Part shown: piece after piece, positions 10,493-21,701 of the stretch | Position numbering within the stretch: the first letter of the stretch is position 1 | How the letters are laid out: each line of letters opens with the position of its first letter | Assembly: GCF_020382885.2 (NCBI RefSeq) | Contig: NC_058511.1 | Span: 20,140,504 to 20,204,503, forward strand | DNA from: Scatophagus argus | Lineage: Eukaryota; Chordata; Actinopteri; Scatophagidae | DNA length: 64,000 bases | Reading direction: 5' to 3' | The notes under the pieces: model-generated | Told to the model about the DNA's origin: nothing | Databases searched by the model: none | What the model saw: the letters and a program-made list of their open reading frames with translations, nothing else | Program-made: the position numbers and the translations under genes

Positions 10493-10580
10493 ACACAGAC
10501 AAAGCAATGGAAACAGAGATGCAGAGACTGAGCTGAGGAAGATAAACTCTGAAGACCCGACAGCCCAGCAGCAAAACTGA
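10493..10580 (+). CDS. SLC22-family transporter, candidate last exon
   Basis: A strong polypyrimidine tract and TTTAG acceptor precede 88 bases that stay in frame with 9821-10021. They encode a hydrophilic tail HRQSNGNRDAETELRKINSE then DPTAQQQN and a TGA stop. Short charged cytosolic tails like this are usual for SLC22 carriers. ATTAAA at 10636-10641 could serve as the poly(A) signal. The exon is inferred from splice signals and frame, not from strong conservation. Confidence 0.5.
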
Positions 10581-10635
10581 CAAGCTGCAGTCTGTTGATG
10601 TCACAGCTGATGTCCCTTTAGTGTTCTGAGTCTTT

Positions 10636-10641
10636 ATTAAA
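10636..10641 (+). promoter_or_regulatory. Candidate poly(A) signal ATTAAA
   Basis: This common variant signal lies 56 bases after the candidate SLC22 stop codon. Confidence 0.4.
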
Positions 10642-10644
10642 GCA

Positions 10645-11555
10645 CTGAAGTGATGCTTGACTGTCTGTTGTTCAGACACATAACACCTTGTTAAGCACAT
10701 CAAGTATTTTGTGTCTGTTTGTCTACTTCACGTTACTTTTTTCTGGCTTTTTCATTTCTTAAAACTGGCTCAAAAGCTGCTGTATAGCTGAGCCTCGTGT
10801 CATCAGTGTGTGTTGTGGTCCGTCTGTAACGGCTCAGTGGTGTCTGTAATGTGAAATCCTGGGGATTAAATTGTTTAAATGCATTGAAGCAGCACATCAC
10901 AAGACCTGGTGATGATGTGTTTGAGTCAAAAAAAGGTGAGAAATATAAAATATTTTATAAAATATTCATTGTTGTCATGATTACGAGCTGGGTGGAAACG
11001 GTGGAACATGTGACTCTGCAGAGACACGACTCAGTGGATCCAGCGCTCATTAAAACCTCTTCCTGCTCGCCTTCACGCTGAAGCGTCAGGTGGACTCAGT
11101 CTGAAACCTAACAGAAGACTCAGTGACACATTGGAGGTCACAGTGCAGAAGGTTAAAATCACTGCTTCAAAGAATCCTGTTTGTATTTTGTAAACATATA
11201 ACATGTTATTAAGGTGACATCTTAATCTGAAAGTAACTATAACCAAAGCAAATGTACATTTTCTGCCTCTGATGTGCCAAGGAGTGAAAGTAAAAACTAC
11301 TGAGTACTTCAGTAAGTGTACTTTGTTACTTTCCACCACCAGCTAATGAGTTAAAGGCTCAAACACTGAGGCTCACTGCTGCCAATCAAACAGCACCCTG
11401 CACTTCTCTACATTTGTTAGCTTGATGCCGCTATGAAAACCAAGAGCACATGGAGAACAACACATATTGGGTGGACAGGACAGGAAATGATGATTAGAAG
11501 AATGCTTATTTAGAATGATGGGTATTATTTGAGTTCTTTTCAATAACAACATCAT
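10645..11555. other. Intergenic spacer before the satellite
   Basis: No gene or clear repeat is recognised. Confidence 0.4.
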
Positions 11556-12118
11556 GTCATGTGTCACCGTGGGGTGGTCTGCTATCATCCTGAAGTGAAA
11601 CTGGTCAGTGGCAACAGAAGGTTTCCTTTTAATTACACTCTGAAAACAGAGTAAAAACTAGCTGACATGTGGGATTTTGGATGGCCTTTATTTTGAAATG
11701 CTACATCAGAACGTCCTGAAACTCATTGTGAAACACCGTGGTGTGGTCTGCTATCATCCTGAAGTGAAACTGGTCAGTGGCAACAGAAGGTTTCCTTTTA
11801 ATTACACTCTGAAAACAGAGTAAAAACTAGCTGACATGTGGGATTTTGGATGGCCTTTATTTTGAAATGCTACATCAGAACGTCCTGAAACTCATTGTGA
11901 AACACTGTGGTGTGGTCTGCTATCATCCTGAAGTGAAACTGGTCAGTGGCAACAGAAGGTTTCCTTTTAATTACACTCTGAAAACAGAGTAAAAACTAGC
12001 TGACATGTGGGATTTTGGATGGCCTTTATTTTGAAATGCTACATCAGAACGTCCTGAAACTCATTGTGAAACACCGTGTTGTGGTCTGCTATCATCCTGA
12101 AGTGAAACTGGTCAGTGG
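11556..12118 (+). repeat. Satellite array I, 169-base monomer, homogeneous
   Basis: The phrase GTGGTCTGCTATCATCCTGA recurs with its phase point at 11571, 11740, 11909 and 12078, exactly 169 bases apart. The three full copies differ by only one or two bases. Each monomer carries the small palindrome CTCTGAAAACAGAG and the phrase TTTATTTTGAAATGCTACAT. The array breaks off inside the fourth copy after CTGGTCAGTGG. Confidence 0.95.
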
Positions 12119-12481
12119 TGTGAGTCCCCTCCAGTTTAATCACGAGCACAAAGCGGTCTTTGGTTCCAGGCTTTTATCTGCGTCCTCAACATGCAGTTGC
12201 CACATGCCGATACGTCACGATACGTCATCAGTCCGTCAAGCCGTGAGGACTAAATAAATAAAATACACAAAAACACAAGCTGAGTTAAACAATAGAAAAC
12301 ATTCTCACAGAGAATAAGCATTCAACAATGTTACAAACAAATAAGAGAATAAACTTAACTTGTAAGTTATATTACCGAAATGCAAACAGGTCGTCACGTT
12401 ACTAATATTCAAATGAGCTAACAAATTAGCATATTCAAGCCTCACTTACAGAACGTAAACAAACACATAACGAGCACTGCG
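12119..12481. other. Non-satellite segment between array I and the inverted repeat
   Basis: Unique-looking AT-rich DNA with TACGTCACGATACGTCATCA near 12210. No gene is seen. Confidence 0.4.
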
Positions 12482-12749
12482 GTCAAGCCAGCCTGCGATT
12501 CCAAAACGCGGTCAAGCCAGCCTCCCCAATGTTTTCGAGTGCCTCCGTATATGAGACACTATGGTAATAGCGAGTTCGAACCGATTTCACAATAAAAGCA
12601 GTGTCCGAGAAACCAGGAAAAATTACATTCAATCGTTAATAAAATAAAATAAATATAATAACTGAATAAATGAATGAACGAATAAATAAATCAAGATAAA
12701 TAAAATATTAAAAACAATAAAATTAGTCAAAATATCATCAAATTTGTTC
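12482..12749 (+). repeat. Left arm of a 268-base inverted repeat
   Basis: The reverse complement of 14936-15203 matches this segment over its whole 268 bases with roughly eight differences by eye (about 97%). The outer end holds a direct repeat of GTCAAGCCAGCCT spaced about 29 bases apart. The inner third is AT-rich (AAATAAATAAATCAAGATAA). The inner edge (CAAATTTGTTC) corresponds to the edge of the satellite monomer in reverse orientation. Confidence 0.93.
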
Positions 12750-13093
12750 GCCCGGATTAGCGTTATCAGGGCCCCATCCTGGAATCATGCCACAGGGTTT
12801 GGGTTGCCGGGGCCCCTGCCCACAGCTGTCGCCCAAACTACATTGCACCAGCCCCTTGTGAACCTTCCCGCGGATGGTGGGCCTACAGGAGAGCTGTGCC
12901 CGACGTACACGTCTTTGTTGCCATACCAGTCACGAGAAGCTTTTGAACCGCTCTTAGTCAGATCTGTCTCCTTGGACCTGTTTGCCTTGGGAGACCCTAC
13001 CAGGGGCATTAAGCCCCTGACAACACAGTGCCAAGGATCATTCGGGTGCTCAAACCCCTCCACCACGTTAAGGGGGGCGGTTCAAGGAGGGGG
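12750..13093 (-). mobile_element. 5' fragment of a LINE, inserted between inverted-repeat arm and satellite
   Basis: On the minus strand this matches the GC-rich 5' region that I recall for the LINE family also present at 1-1737: it carries GGGGCTTAATGCCCCTGGTA and ACAGGTCC-like blocks. It begins exactly where the left arm stops and ends where satellite sequence (GAAGTGAAA) restarts. No reverse transcriptase part is present. The open frames across it are fortuitous. Confidence 0.65.
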
Positions 13094-14935
13094 AAGTGAA
13101 ATGTATCAGTGGCAACAGGAATTTTCTTTTAAATTGCACTCTGAAAACAGAAAACAAATTTGACGACGTGGGATTTTAGAGGACCTTTATTTTGAAATGC
13201 TACATCGGAACTTCCTCAAACTTATTGTGTGACACCCTGGGGTGGTCTGCTATCATGCTGGAGTGAGACTGGTCACTGGCAACAGGGCGTTTCCTTTTAA
13301 TTGCACTTTCAAAACAGATAGTCAATCTGACGAGGTGTGGGATTTTGGGTGGCCTTTATTTTGAAATGCTACATCAGAATTTCCTGAAAGTCACTGTGTG
13401 ACACCCTGGGGTGGTCTGCTATCATGCTGAAGTGAAACCGGTCACTGGCAACAGGGCGTTTCCTTTTAAGAGCACACTGAATAAGGATGAAAAAAAGGGA
13501 CTTTTTTTAAAGGGACTTTATTTTGAAATGCTACATCAGAACTTCCTCAAACTTATTGTGTGACACCCTGGGGTGGTCTACTATCATGCTGAAGTGAAAC
13601 CGGTCACTGACAACAGGGCGTTTCCTTTTAAACGCAGAGGAAAAATGAAGTTTTTAAAGGAGCTTTATTTTGAAATGCTACATCAGAACTTCCTCAAACT
13701 TAGTGTGTGACACCCTGGGGTGGTCTGCTATCATGCTGAAGTGAAACCGGTCACTGACAACAGGGCGTTTCCTTTTAAACGCAGAGGAAAAATGAAGTTT
13801 TTAAAGGAGCTTTATTTTGAAATGCTACATCAGAACTTCCTGAAACTTAGTGTGTGACACCCTGGGGTAGTCGACTATCATGCTGAAGTGAGACTGGACA
13901 CTGGCAACAGGGCGTTTCCCTTTAATTGCACTCTGAAAACAGAGAACAGATCTGATGATATATTGGATTTTGGATGGCTTATATTTTGAAACGCTACATC
14001 AGAACTTCCTGAAACTTAGTGTGTGACACCCTGGGGTAGTCTACTATCATGCTGAAGTCAGATTGGTCACTGGAAACAGGGCGTTTCCTTTTAATTGCCC
14101 TCTGAAAACAGAGAACAAATCTGATGATGTATTGGATTTTGGATGGCCTTTATTTTGAAACGCTACATCAGAACTTCCTGAAACTTATTGTGTGACATCC
14201 TGGGGTGATCTACTATCATGCTGAAGTGAGATTGGTCACTGGAAACAGGGCGTTTTCTTTTAATTGCACACTGAACACTGAGGAAAAATGAAGTTTTTAA
14301 AGGAGCTTTATTTTGAAATGCTACATCAGAATTTCCTGAAACTGATTGTGTGACACCCTGGGGTGGTCTACTATCATGCTGAAGTGAGATTGGTCACTGG
14401 AAACAGGGCGTTTCCTTTTAATTGTACTCTGAAAACAGAGAACAGATCTGATGATATATTGGATTTTGGATGGCCTTTATTTTGAAATGCTACATCATAA
14501 CTTCCTGAAACTTAATGTGTGATACCCTGGGGTGGTCTACTATCATACTGAAGTCAGATTGGTCACTGGAAACAGGGCGTTTCCTTTTAATTGCACTCTG
14601 AATACACAGAACAGATCTGATGATATATTGGATTTTGGATTACCTTTATTTTGAAATGCTACATCAGAATTTCCTGAAACTTATTGTGTGACACACTGGG
14701 GTGGTCTACTGTCATGCTGAAGTGAGACTGGTCACTGGAAACAGGGCGTTTTCTTTTAATTGCACACTGAACACAGAGGAAAAATGAAGTTTTTAAAGGG
14801 ACTTTATTTTGAAATGCTACATCAGAACTTCCTGAAACTTATTGTGTGACACCCTGGGGTGGCCTGCTATCATGCTGAAGTGAAATTGGTCACTGATAAC
14901 AGAGCGTTTTCTTTTAATTGCACTCTGAATTCAGA
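13094..14935 (+). repeat. Satellite array II, diverged 147-169-base monomers
   Basis: Eleven phase points (the CTGGGGTGGTCT equivalents) fall at 13239, 13408, 13570, 13717, 13864, 14033, 14202, 14360, 14529, 14698 and 14856. The steps are 169, 162, 147, 147, 169, 169, 158, 169, 169 and 158 bases. The monomer is the same as in array I and in the same orientation, but the copies are more diverged. The short versions replace the part around CTCTGAAAACAGAG with a shorter AGGAAAAATGAAGTTTTTAA segment. The array lies inside the inverted repeat. Confidence 0.95.
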
Positions 14936-15203
14936 GAACAAATTTGAGGATATTTTGACTAATTTTATTCTTTTAAATATTTTATTTATCTTGATTTATT
15001 TATTCGTTCATACATTTATTCAGTTATTATATTTATTTTATTTAATTAACGATTGAATGTAATTTTGCCTGGTTTCTCGGACACTGCTTTCATTGTGAAA
15101 TCGGTTCGAACTCGCTATTACCATAGTGTCTCATATACGGAGGCACTCGAAAACATTGGGGAGGCTGGCTTGACCGCGTTTTGGAATCGCAGGCTGGCTT
15201 GAC
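14936..15203 (-). repeat. Right arm of the 268-base inverted repeat
   Basis: This is the partner of 12482-12749. It starts in phase with the satellite (GAACAAATTTGAGGATAT against the monomer's GAACAAATCTGATGATGT) and runs outward to GCTGGCTTGAC. Confidence 0.93.
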
Positions 15204-16824
15204 AGCCCTCAGTGTTTACCTCACACAGCTGTTTGATAGATGAAAGATTATAACACGCATTTCGAAACGGAGTCAGACTGTCAATAACAATGCGGGACAA
15301 CATCTCAAATTTGCGGGACTTTTCCCGCACAAAGCGGGACATCTGTTCACCCTATCTACAAGTATAACGTTTTAAACTGCCACAGAACCTCACGACGTCA
15401 TCTTGTAGCAATATATTGTGATATTCTACTGATTAGACTGTAGACCCTGCTGCGCGCATCTCTGCTGCGTACGACGGAAACGGTTTTTATGGTTTTTAAA
15501 GTGTAGAGTATAGGTGAAAACCTGACAAATAAGACACACGGACACTATGAACACATGGTCCTGAGGTTACATGTAATATTCATCAGCGGTGTTACATGAC
15601 CTGACTCTCATCAAAGTTACATGTGTCAGTCTAGACGGGAGAAACAAAACTCAGCGTTGGAGGTTATTTCAGTGTTCTCTTTCACACAGAGCCTGAACCG
15701 GACAGGCAGCTCATTATTTACATTAGACAGCTCCATGGTGATGTTGTCTGTGTACACACGCGCGCGCGCACACAGTTCACGTTCAACAGGTGTTCTCTGG
15801 AGGAAGTCTCCTGGTCGCGCGGACAGTTTCTGGTAATTCACTGTACACTCGATATAGAGCCGATGTGACGCAGAGCTGCCGCTGTTTGTGAAGCGTTCAG
15901 ACAAGGTGTGGCGTTGTGCTGTGGCCTGCAGGTGCGCAGCGGGGGACACGCGACACAGCTCCCACGGCACCTGCTCCTACTGACGGGACGACACCGGCGG
16001 TAGGTCCTCTTTCGCTAAACTCTACACACAGGAATGATTGGACATTTTAGTAGGATGAGATGTCACTGAAGAAGTGCACATCGTAACTTTGGATCTGGAG
16101 ACTACTGTACGGATGTGCTCTGCCTTCTGTCATCAGGGAACCACATTATAGCTTCGTTTTAATACATATTATCCAAGTAGTATTATGTGTTTATGTTGCT
16201 GATATAAGAACACATATCATAACTGGGCTTCGATCGAATTTCTATTATATCCTCAAGATGTACACGGCCCTCTTTGGCATTTCTAAGGCCATTTTATCTT
16301 TCATTCAGTATAATTTACCGTGATAAATACAAATGGAATATTATTTGACTGTATCAAGATTTAAGATCACTTCTTGTATTAGCTACCATCCGACCATCCA
16401 CGGTCAGTCTCTGTGATCTGATACAGAAGTTCAGCCATACTGTCCCTGGAACAAAGCAGGGTGTGTGATAAGGTATCAGCATAATTTGTAACCCTCCTAC
16501 ATTTGCGTGAATGTGCACAGGATAACCACCAGGTCATTTTTATTTGACCTGTAGCGCATTTCTTACAAATTGTGCACACTTTGTAGTCTAACTATGACAA
16601 ATCTCCGTCTGCTGAATTGTTTTCATTATGAGCTTGAATGGAAATCAGTGGGTCCCAGGCAGATGGCCACTGTTGTATAAAAATATGTCATTTGTAGTAA
16701 GTAGTAAAGACATACAACAACATTGGTATAACAATCATCTATTGTTATAATTTATGAATCTATTATTATCTAACCTTACAGCTTCTGCTGTTGGATTATT
16801 CCCTGACAGGACACTCACAGGAAA
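15204..16824 (+). promoter_or_regulatory. Upstream region of the connexin gene with a candidate 5' UTR exon
   Basis: The part 15740-16000 is CpG-rich, holds an alternating CG/CA run near 15760, and ends at CACCGGCG|GTAGGT (about 16000), a possible donor of a non-coding first exon. The acceptors CTGACAG (16809) and CACTCACAG (16820) lie just before the start codon. A non-coding first exon plus one coding exon is the normal structure of vertebrate beta-connexin genes. No transcript evidence is available, and the remainder is AT-rich without recognised features. Confidence 0.35.
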
Positions 16825-17607
16825 ATGAACTGGGGATTTTTGGAGAACATCCTCAGTGGGGTGAACAAATACTCTACCGTGATCGGGCGCATCTGGCTGT
16901 CTGTGGTCTTCCTCTTCAGGATCTTGGTGTATGTGGCGGCAGCCGAGCAGGTATGGAAGGATGAGCAGAAGGATTTTGTGTGCAACACCAGGCAGCCCGG
17001 CTGTGAGAATGCCTGCTTCGACCACTTCTTCCCCATCTCCCAGGTGCGCCTCTGGGCTCTGCAGCTAATCATGGTGTCCACCCCGTCCCTGCTGGTGGCC
17101 CTGCATGTGGCCTACAGGGAGCACCGAGAGGCCAAACACAAGCAGAAACTTTACAAGGACAAAGGCAGCATTGATGGAGGTCTGTTCTGCACCTACACCA
17201 TCAGCCTGGTTTTCAAGACATTCTTCGAGGTGGGCTCCCTACTTGCTTTCTACTTCCTGTATAACGGCTTTGAAGTGCCCATCCTGCTCCACTGCAGCCA
17301 GAGTCCCTGTCCAAACACGGTCAACTGTTACATTGCCAAAGCCACAGAGAAGAAGATCTTCCTCTACATCATGGGCTGCACCTCCATTCTGTGTATCGCT
17401 CTGAATTTTGTGGAGCTCATGTACATTATATGGAAGCAGGTTTTGAAATGTTTCATCAGGAGGTACGCTCCTGTAGAAGACAAGAATTTTAGCCACTGCC
17501 ACTCACCTGTTTCTAACAAGTTTGTCTCCGCCGAGCTTAGAGTAAATAGCACAGGCCAATTTGCATCCACAGCTGAAAACCAGCCAGTCCAGTCTGACAC
17601 TGTCTGA
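16825..17607 (+). CDS. gjb7: Connexin (gap junction beta type, gjb7/Cx25-like), 260 aa
   Basis: Connexins form hexameric hemichannels in the plasma membrane that dock into gap junctions. The single coding exon starts at ATG 16825 with [18 protein letters not shown], the usual connexin N-terminus. Transmembrane segments lie near residues 22-40, 76-95, 126-145 and 178-202. Both extracellular loops keep the three invariant cysteines: C53/C60/C64 (C-x6-C-x3-C) and C157/C162/C168 (C-x4-C-x5-C). The cytoplasmic loop is short (about residues 98-120), as in the beta class. The C-tail, from about residue 207, is longer than that of mammalian Cx25. The assignment to gjb7 rests on sequence resemblance ([31 protein letters not shown]) and on being convergent with znf292, as in human. 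Another beta-connexin name is possible. Confidence 0.85.
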   Translation: MNWGFLENILSGVNKYSTVIGRIWLSVVFLFRILVYVAAAEQVWKDEQKDFVCNTRQPGCENACFDHFFPISQVRLWALQLIMVSTPSLLVALHVAYREHREAKHKQKLYKDKGSIDGGLFCTYTISLVFKTFFEVGSLLAFYFLYNGFEVPILLHCSQSPCPNTVNCYIAKATEKKIFLYIMGCTSILCIALNFVELMYIIWKQVLKCFIRRYAPVEDKNFSHCHSPVSNKFVSAELRVNSTGQFASTAENQPVQSDTV

Positions 17608-18816
17608 GAGGTCATGTTTCCAGCTCAAAGTGAAACCACAAGTGAAAGCCAGGTTTAGCTGATGAAACAAAATGGACATTGCTCACTAGTGGTAGCTTTT
17701 ATAACTTGAGCTCTACAAAAAGAGGCAAAAGATTCAACCGTAGCCTACAATTGGGAAAATTGAGAAAAGTCATATGATTTACCACTGTAAATACATTTTA
17801 ATTAAAGATATTAATGCGCAGTCAAATCACTAATTAAGTTATGCAATTTAACATTAACTAACTCTAAATATAAGTACTCAGGAGTCAAGGATTTCAGAAT
17901 CAGAATTCCTTGATTTATCCCCGAAGGGAAATTTAAAGAATTCTTACTGGAAACATTAATTTTATATAACTCCATTTCAGCTATACAAGTTGTAACTCAA
18001 ATTTGACATGTCTCCTTTTTGGTTAATTTGACTTTTGAAAGCTTTTGTTCAATGTCCTCTGAGGCTCTGGAGGAGCTTTGTCAAGACAGAGATAACAACC
18101 CTGATGATGTCAATGTGATGTCATCACTGCACATTTTTAACACTACATTTTTTGCATTACCCTCCCTCCCTTTACTAGGCATTGAGGGTCTAATCAGAGC
18201 TGGATTATGAATTAGAAGCCTGCATCCTGTGGACTACATTGGACTAACTTGGCTTCTGTTGCTTCAGTTCCAACCATTCTTTTTAAAGGATCTGTGCCCA
18301 CTTTTAAGCCTTAACCGAAGTCTGACACTAAATTGCTGTACTTCTTTAAAACATAAACTTTAAAACCTTAAGTCTTTATTTTAAACAAATGATTTGTAAT
18401 GCACCTTTTCATCGCATGCAAAAAAAATTGCACAGGTAAAATAAATTTGCAAGGTTGAGCAAATACTCGGCTCAAGCAAGCACCTGATACAGATACAGTA
18501 TCATCTGAAACAATATCTGTACTTCTGATGAATGAAAATCCTCACTGGGTAGCTTACTGAAATTTATGAAACCTTTCTCTGTAAATAGTTCTCTTACTCT
18601 TGTAATCAAAAATATTGAAAATATCTGAAGCCTCAATAGTTTTCTTATAAATAATAAATAAATTAACCATAAACATAATTTCAGGTATAAATGAACAAAT
18701 TCTGGTTAGTCCTGCTCAATTCCTGTTTAAGCACCACCTGCTTCCAGTTTAGGCCACATCCACTCCAAGTACAGCTGTAAATAGATTAGCTGGTTGAACA
18801 GATGCACATAATGCTA
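17608..18816. other. 3' flank of gjb7
   Basis: This is likely 3' UTR followed by AT-rich intergenic DNA. At 17894-17935 is a short antisense LINE tail (CAGAATCAGAATTCCTTGAT then ATCCCCGAAGGGAAATT). AATAAA near 18438 is a candidate poly(A) signal. Confidence 0.4.
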
Positions 18817-19170
18817 CATGGTGGTGAAGTTAGCACTGTCGCCTCATAGCAAGAGGGTTCCAGGTCCGAATCCTGGTCTGGGCCTTTCTGTGTGGAGTTC
18901 TCCCTGTGCCTGGGCGGGTTTTCTCTGGGTACTCTGGCTTCCTCCCACAATTCCAAAAACATGAACATTAGGTTATTTGGCTACTCTACATTGCCACTAG
19001 GAGTGAGTGCGTGAGAGTATGGTCGCCTGTCTTGGTGTGTCAGCCCTGCGATTGGCTGGCGACCAGTCCGGGGTGAACGCCGCCTCTCACCTGTAGTCAG
19101 CTGGGATAGGCTTCAGCCCCCCTGCGACCCTGATGGATAAGTGGTATAGAAAATGGGTGGATGGATGGAT
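18817..19170 (+). mobile_element. tRNA-derived SINE, copy 1
   Basis: The head carries pol III box-like motifs: AGTTAGCACTGTCGCC (A box region) and GGTCCGAATCC (B box, one change from GGTTCGAATCC). The body includes CCACAATTCCAAAAACATGA, GGCGACCAGTCCGGGGTGAA and GTCAGCTGGGATAGGCTTCA. The tail is ATAAGTGGTATAGAAAATGG followed by (TGGA)n. It is the same family as 24660-24977, in the opposite orientation. Confidence 0.75.
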
Positions 19171-19424
19171 TCCTCCAGTTCTGGTTAACAATGGCTCAAT
19201 TCCACCAAGTCTCACAGTAAGCCATGAAAATCAAGAAATGTTTCTGCAAGTTGTTAAAAATTATGTAAAAATGTATTTTTTCCGAAGTTGGACAGATAAT
19301 CACATAAGTCCTGTGTTGTTTGTGTTGATTGACAAAGGACATTCTAAAATCATTAAAGTCATTATATTGTTAATGCATTGGATTGTTTCAGTTTTTTTCA
19401 TAGTTGTATATATGATGATATATA

Positions 19425-21063
19425 CAGTGGTATGAAAAAGTTTGGGCACCCCTGATCATTTTCAGGATTTTCCTTTATAAATCATTGGTTGTTCGGATCA
19501 GCAATTTCAGTTAAATATATCATATAGCAGACAAACACAGTGATATTTCAGAAGTGAAATGAAGTTTATAGGATTAACAGAAAGTGTGCAACAATTACTT
19601 AAACAACATTAGGCAGGTGCATAAATTTGGGCACCACAACAGAAAAATGACATCAATATTTCGTAGATCCTCCTTTTGCAGAAATAACAGCCTCTAAACG
19701 CTTCCTATAGCTTCCAATGAGGGTCTGGAGTCTGGTTGAAGGTATTTTTGACCATTCTTCTTTACAAAAAATCTCCAGTTCAGTCAGGTTTGATGGTTTC
19801 CGAGCATGGGCAGCCCGCTTTAAATCACACCACAGATTTTCAATAATGTTCAGGTCTGGGGACTGAGATGGCCATTCCAGAACGTTGTAGTTGTTCCTCT
19901 GCATGAATGCCTTTGTAGAGTTTGAGCAGTGTTTGGGGTCGTTGTCTTGTTGAAGTATCCAGCCCTGGCGCAACTTCAACTTTGTCACTGATTCTTGAAC
20001 ATTGTTGGCAAGAATCTGCTGATACTGACTGGAATCCATGCGACCTTCAACTTTTACAAGATTGCCAGTACCTGCACTGGCCACACAGCCCCACAGCATG
20101 ATGGAACCACCATCAAATTTTACTGTGGGTAGCAAGTGTTTGTCTTGGAATGCTGTGTTCTTCTTCCGCCATGCATACCGCCCCTTGTTATGTCCAAATA
20201 ACTCAATTTTACATTCATCAGTCCACAGCACCTTATTCCAAAAGGAAGCTGGCTTGTCCAAATGTGCTTTAGCATACCTCAAGCGACTCTGTTTGTGGCA
20301 TGTGCGTAGAAAAGGCTTCCACCGCATTACTCTCCCATACAGCATCTCCTTGTGCAAAGTGCGCTGAATAGTTGAACGATGCACAGTGACACCATCTGCA
20401 GCAAGATCATGTTGTAGGTCTTTGGAGCTGGTCTGTGGGTTGAGTTTGACCGTTCTCACCATTCCTCGCCTCTGCTTATCAGAGATTTTCTTGGCCTGCC
20501 ACTCCGGGCCTTAACTAGGACTGTGCCTGTGGTCTTCCATTTCCTCACTATGTTCCTCACAGTGGAAACTGACAGCTTAAATCTCTGAGCCAGCTTTTTG
20601 TATCCTTCCCCTAAACCATGATGTTGGACAATCTTTGTTTTCAGGTCATTTGAGAGTTGTTTTGAGGCTCCCATGTTGCCACTCCTCAGAGAAGATGCAA
20701 AAGGGAGAACAACTTGCTACTGGCCACCTGAAATACCCTTTCTCATGATCGGATTCACCTGTGTATGTAGGTCAAGGGTCAATGAGCTTACCAAACAAAC
20801 TTTGTGTTCCAATAATTAGTGCTAAAGGTACTCAAATCAATAAAACAACAAGGGTGCCCAAATTTATGCACCTGCCTAATGTTGTTTAAGTAATTGTTGC
20901 ACACTTTCTGTTAATCCTATAAACTTCATTTCACTTCTGAAATATCACTGTGTTTGTCTGCTATATGATATATTTAACTGAAATTGCTGATCCGAACAAC
21001 CAATGATTTATAAAGGAAAATCCTGAAAATGATCAGGGGTGCCCAAACTTTTTCATACCACTG
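19425..21063 (-). mobile_element. Tc1/mariner element, structurally complete, transposase frameshifted
   Basis: The 1639-base element is bounded by TA dinucleotides (19423-19424 and 21064-21065), the expected Tc1 target duplication. The termini are 211-base inverted repeats (19425-19635 and 20853-21063), starting CAGTGGTATGAAAAAGTTTG, identical by eye. The transposase is on the minus strand. Perfect long termini and intact TA sites indicate recent insertion. One frameshift in the transposase makes this copy non-autonomous unless supplied in trans. Confidence 0.95.
19653..20674 (-). pseudogene. Tc1 transposase (DD34E) with a single frameshift
   Basis: The N-terminal part (ATG at 20674) carries the paired helix-turn-helix DNA-binding domain (LSNDLKTKIVQHHGLGEGYK then STVRNIVRKWKTTG) and the SGRPRK AT-hook-like linker. 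The C-terminal part, in another frame down to 19653, carries the catalytic triad: LWTDECKIELFG (D), QQDNDPKH (D) and SPDLNIIENLW (E). The frame changes at about 20480-20490, where a run of four A on the coding strand looks one base short for the family. Both halves are otherwise open and together give the normal length of about 340 residues. Confidence 0.92.
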
Positions 21064-21359
21064 TATGATGTTTTGAAAATCTATTTTAGAATTGAACAAT
21101 TTAAGTCATAATATTGTTGGAGATACTCAATGGAATTTTGACATGTTGTACATTAGCGTTTGAATATGACTATGCAATTATTAGCAGATATCATGACAAA
21201 CTGCAGATAAAATCATGAATTATCATGACTGGTAACAAATCATGACTCACATACACTCACACAGTCAATTTAAACTATTTTGCGGGGAACAAAATGTTAA
21301 AATAAGAGGTACAAAAACTATGGTATGTCACTCTCAACTTAACTGTAGGATATAGGATA

Positions 21360-21600
21360 GACTTCAAAATCCTTATAAGACTTATAAGGATCTCAATGAC
21401 AAAGCTCTGTCCTATTTCAAGGACCTCATTGTTCCTTATTGCCCCAGTAGAACACTTCGCTCCCAGAATGCAGGTCTGCTAGTGGTTCCCAGTATCTCTA
21501 AAAACAGACTGGGAGGTAGAGCTTTCAGCTACCGTGCTCCACTACTAATCTGGTACCATCTTTTTCTGTATTCATCTGTCAACTAAGGCACTGTTCAAAT
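21360..21600 (+). mobile_element. L2-type LINE, C-terminal coding remnant
   Basis: With frame jumps the plus strand reads like LSYFKDLIVPYCPSRTLRSQ, then NAGLLVVPSISKNRLGGRAF and SYRAPLL. This is the end of the reverse-transcriptase polyprotein common in fish L2-type elements. It is short and broken. Confidence 0.6.
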
Positions 21601-21701
21601 ATGCTTGTCTTAACATTGTCAAGATTCAAGATTCAAGAGATTTTCCATGCGTAAAAATGTTTAGATGAAATACAGTAGTCTGGCCTAGTTTAGCAGCAAA
21701 G

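Noticed and set aside
12744..13163. Open frames of 139 and 93 codons on opposite strands
   Set aside because: They lie in a LINE 5' fragment and neither reads as a known protein.
11556..14935. Evenly spaced repeats as a possible CRISPR array
   Set aside because: There are no short repeats with unique spacers; these are full tandem 169-base monomers in a vertebrate genome.
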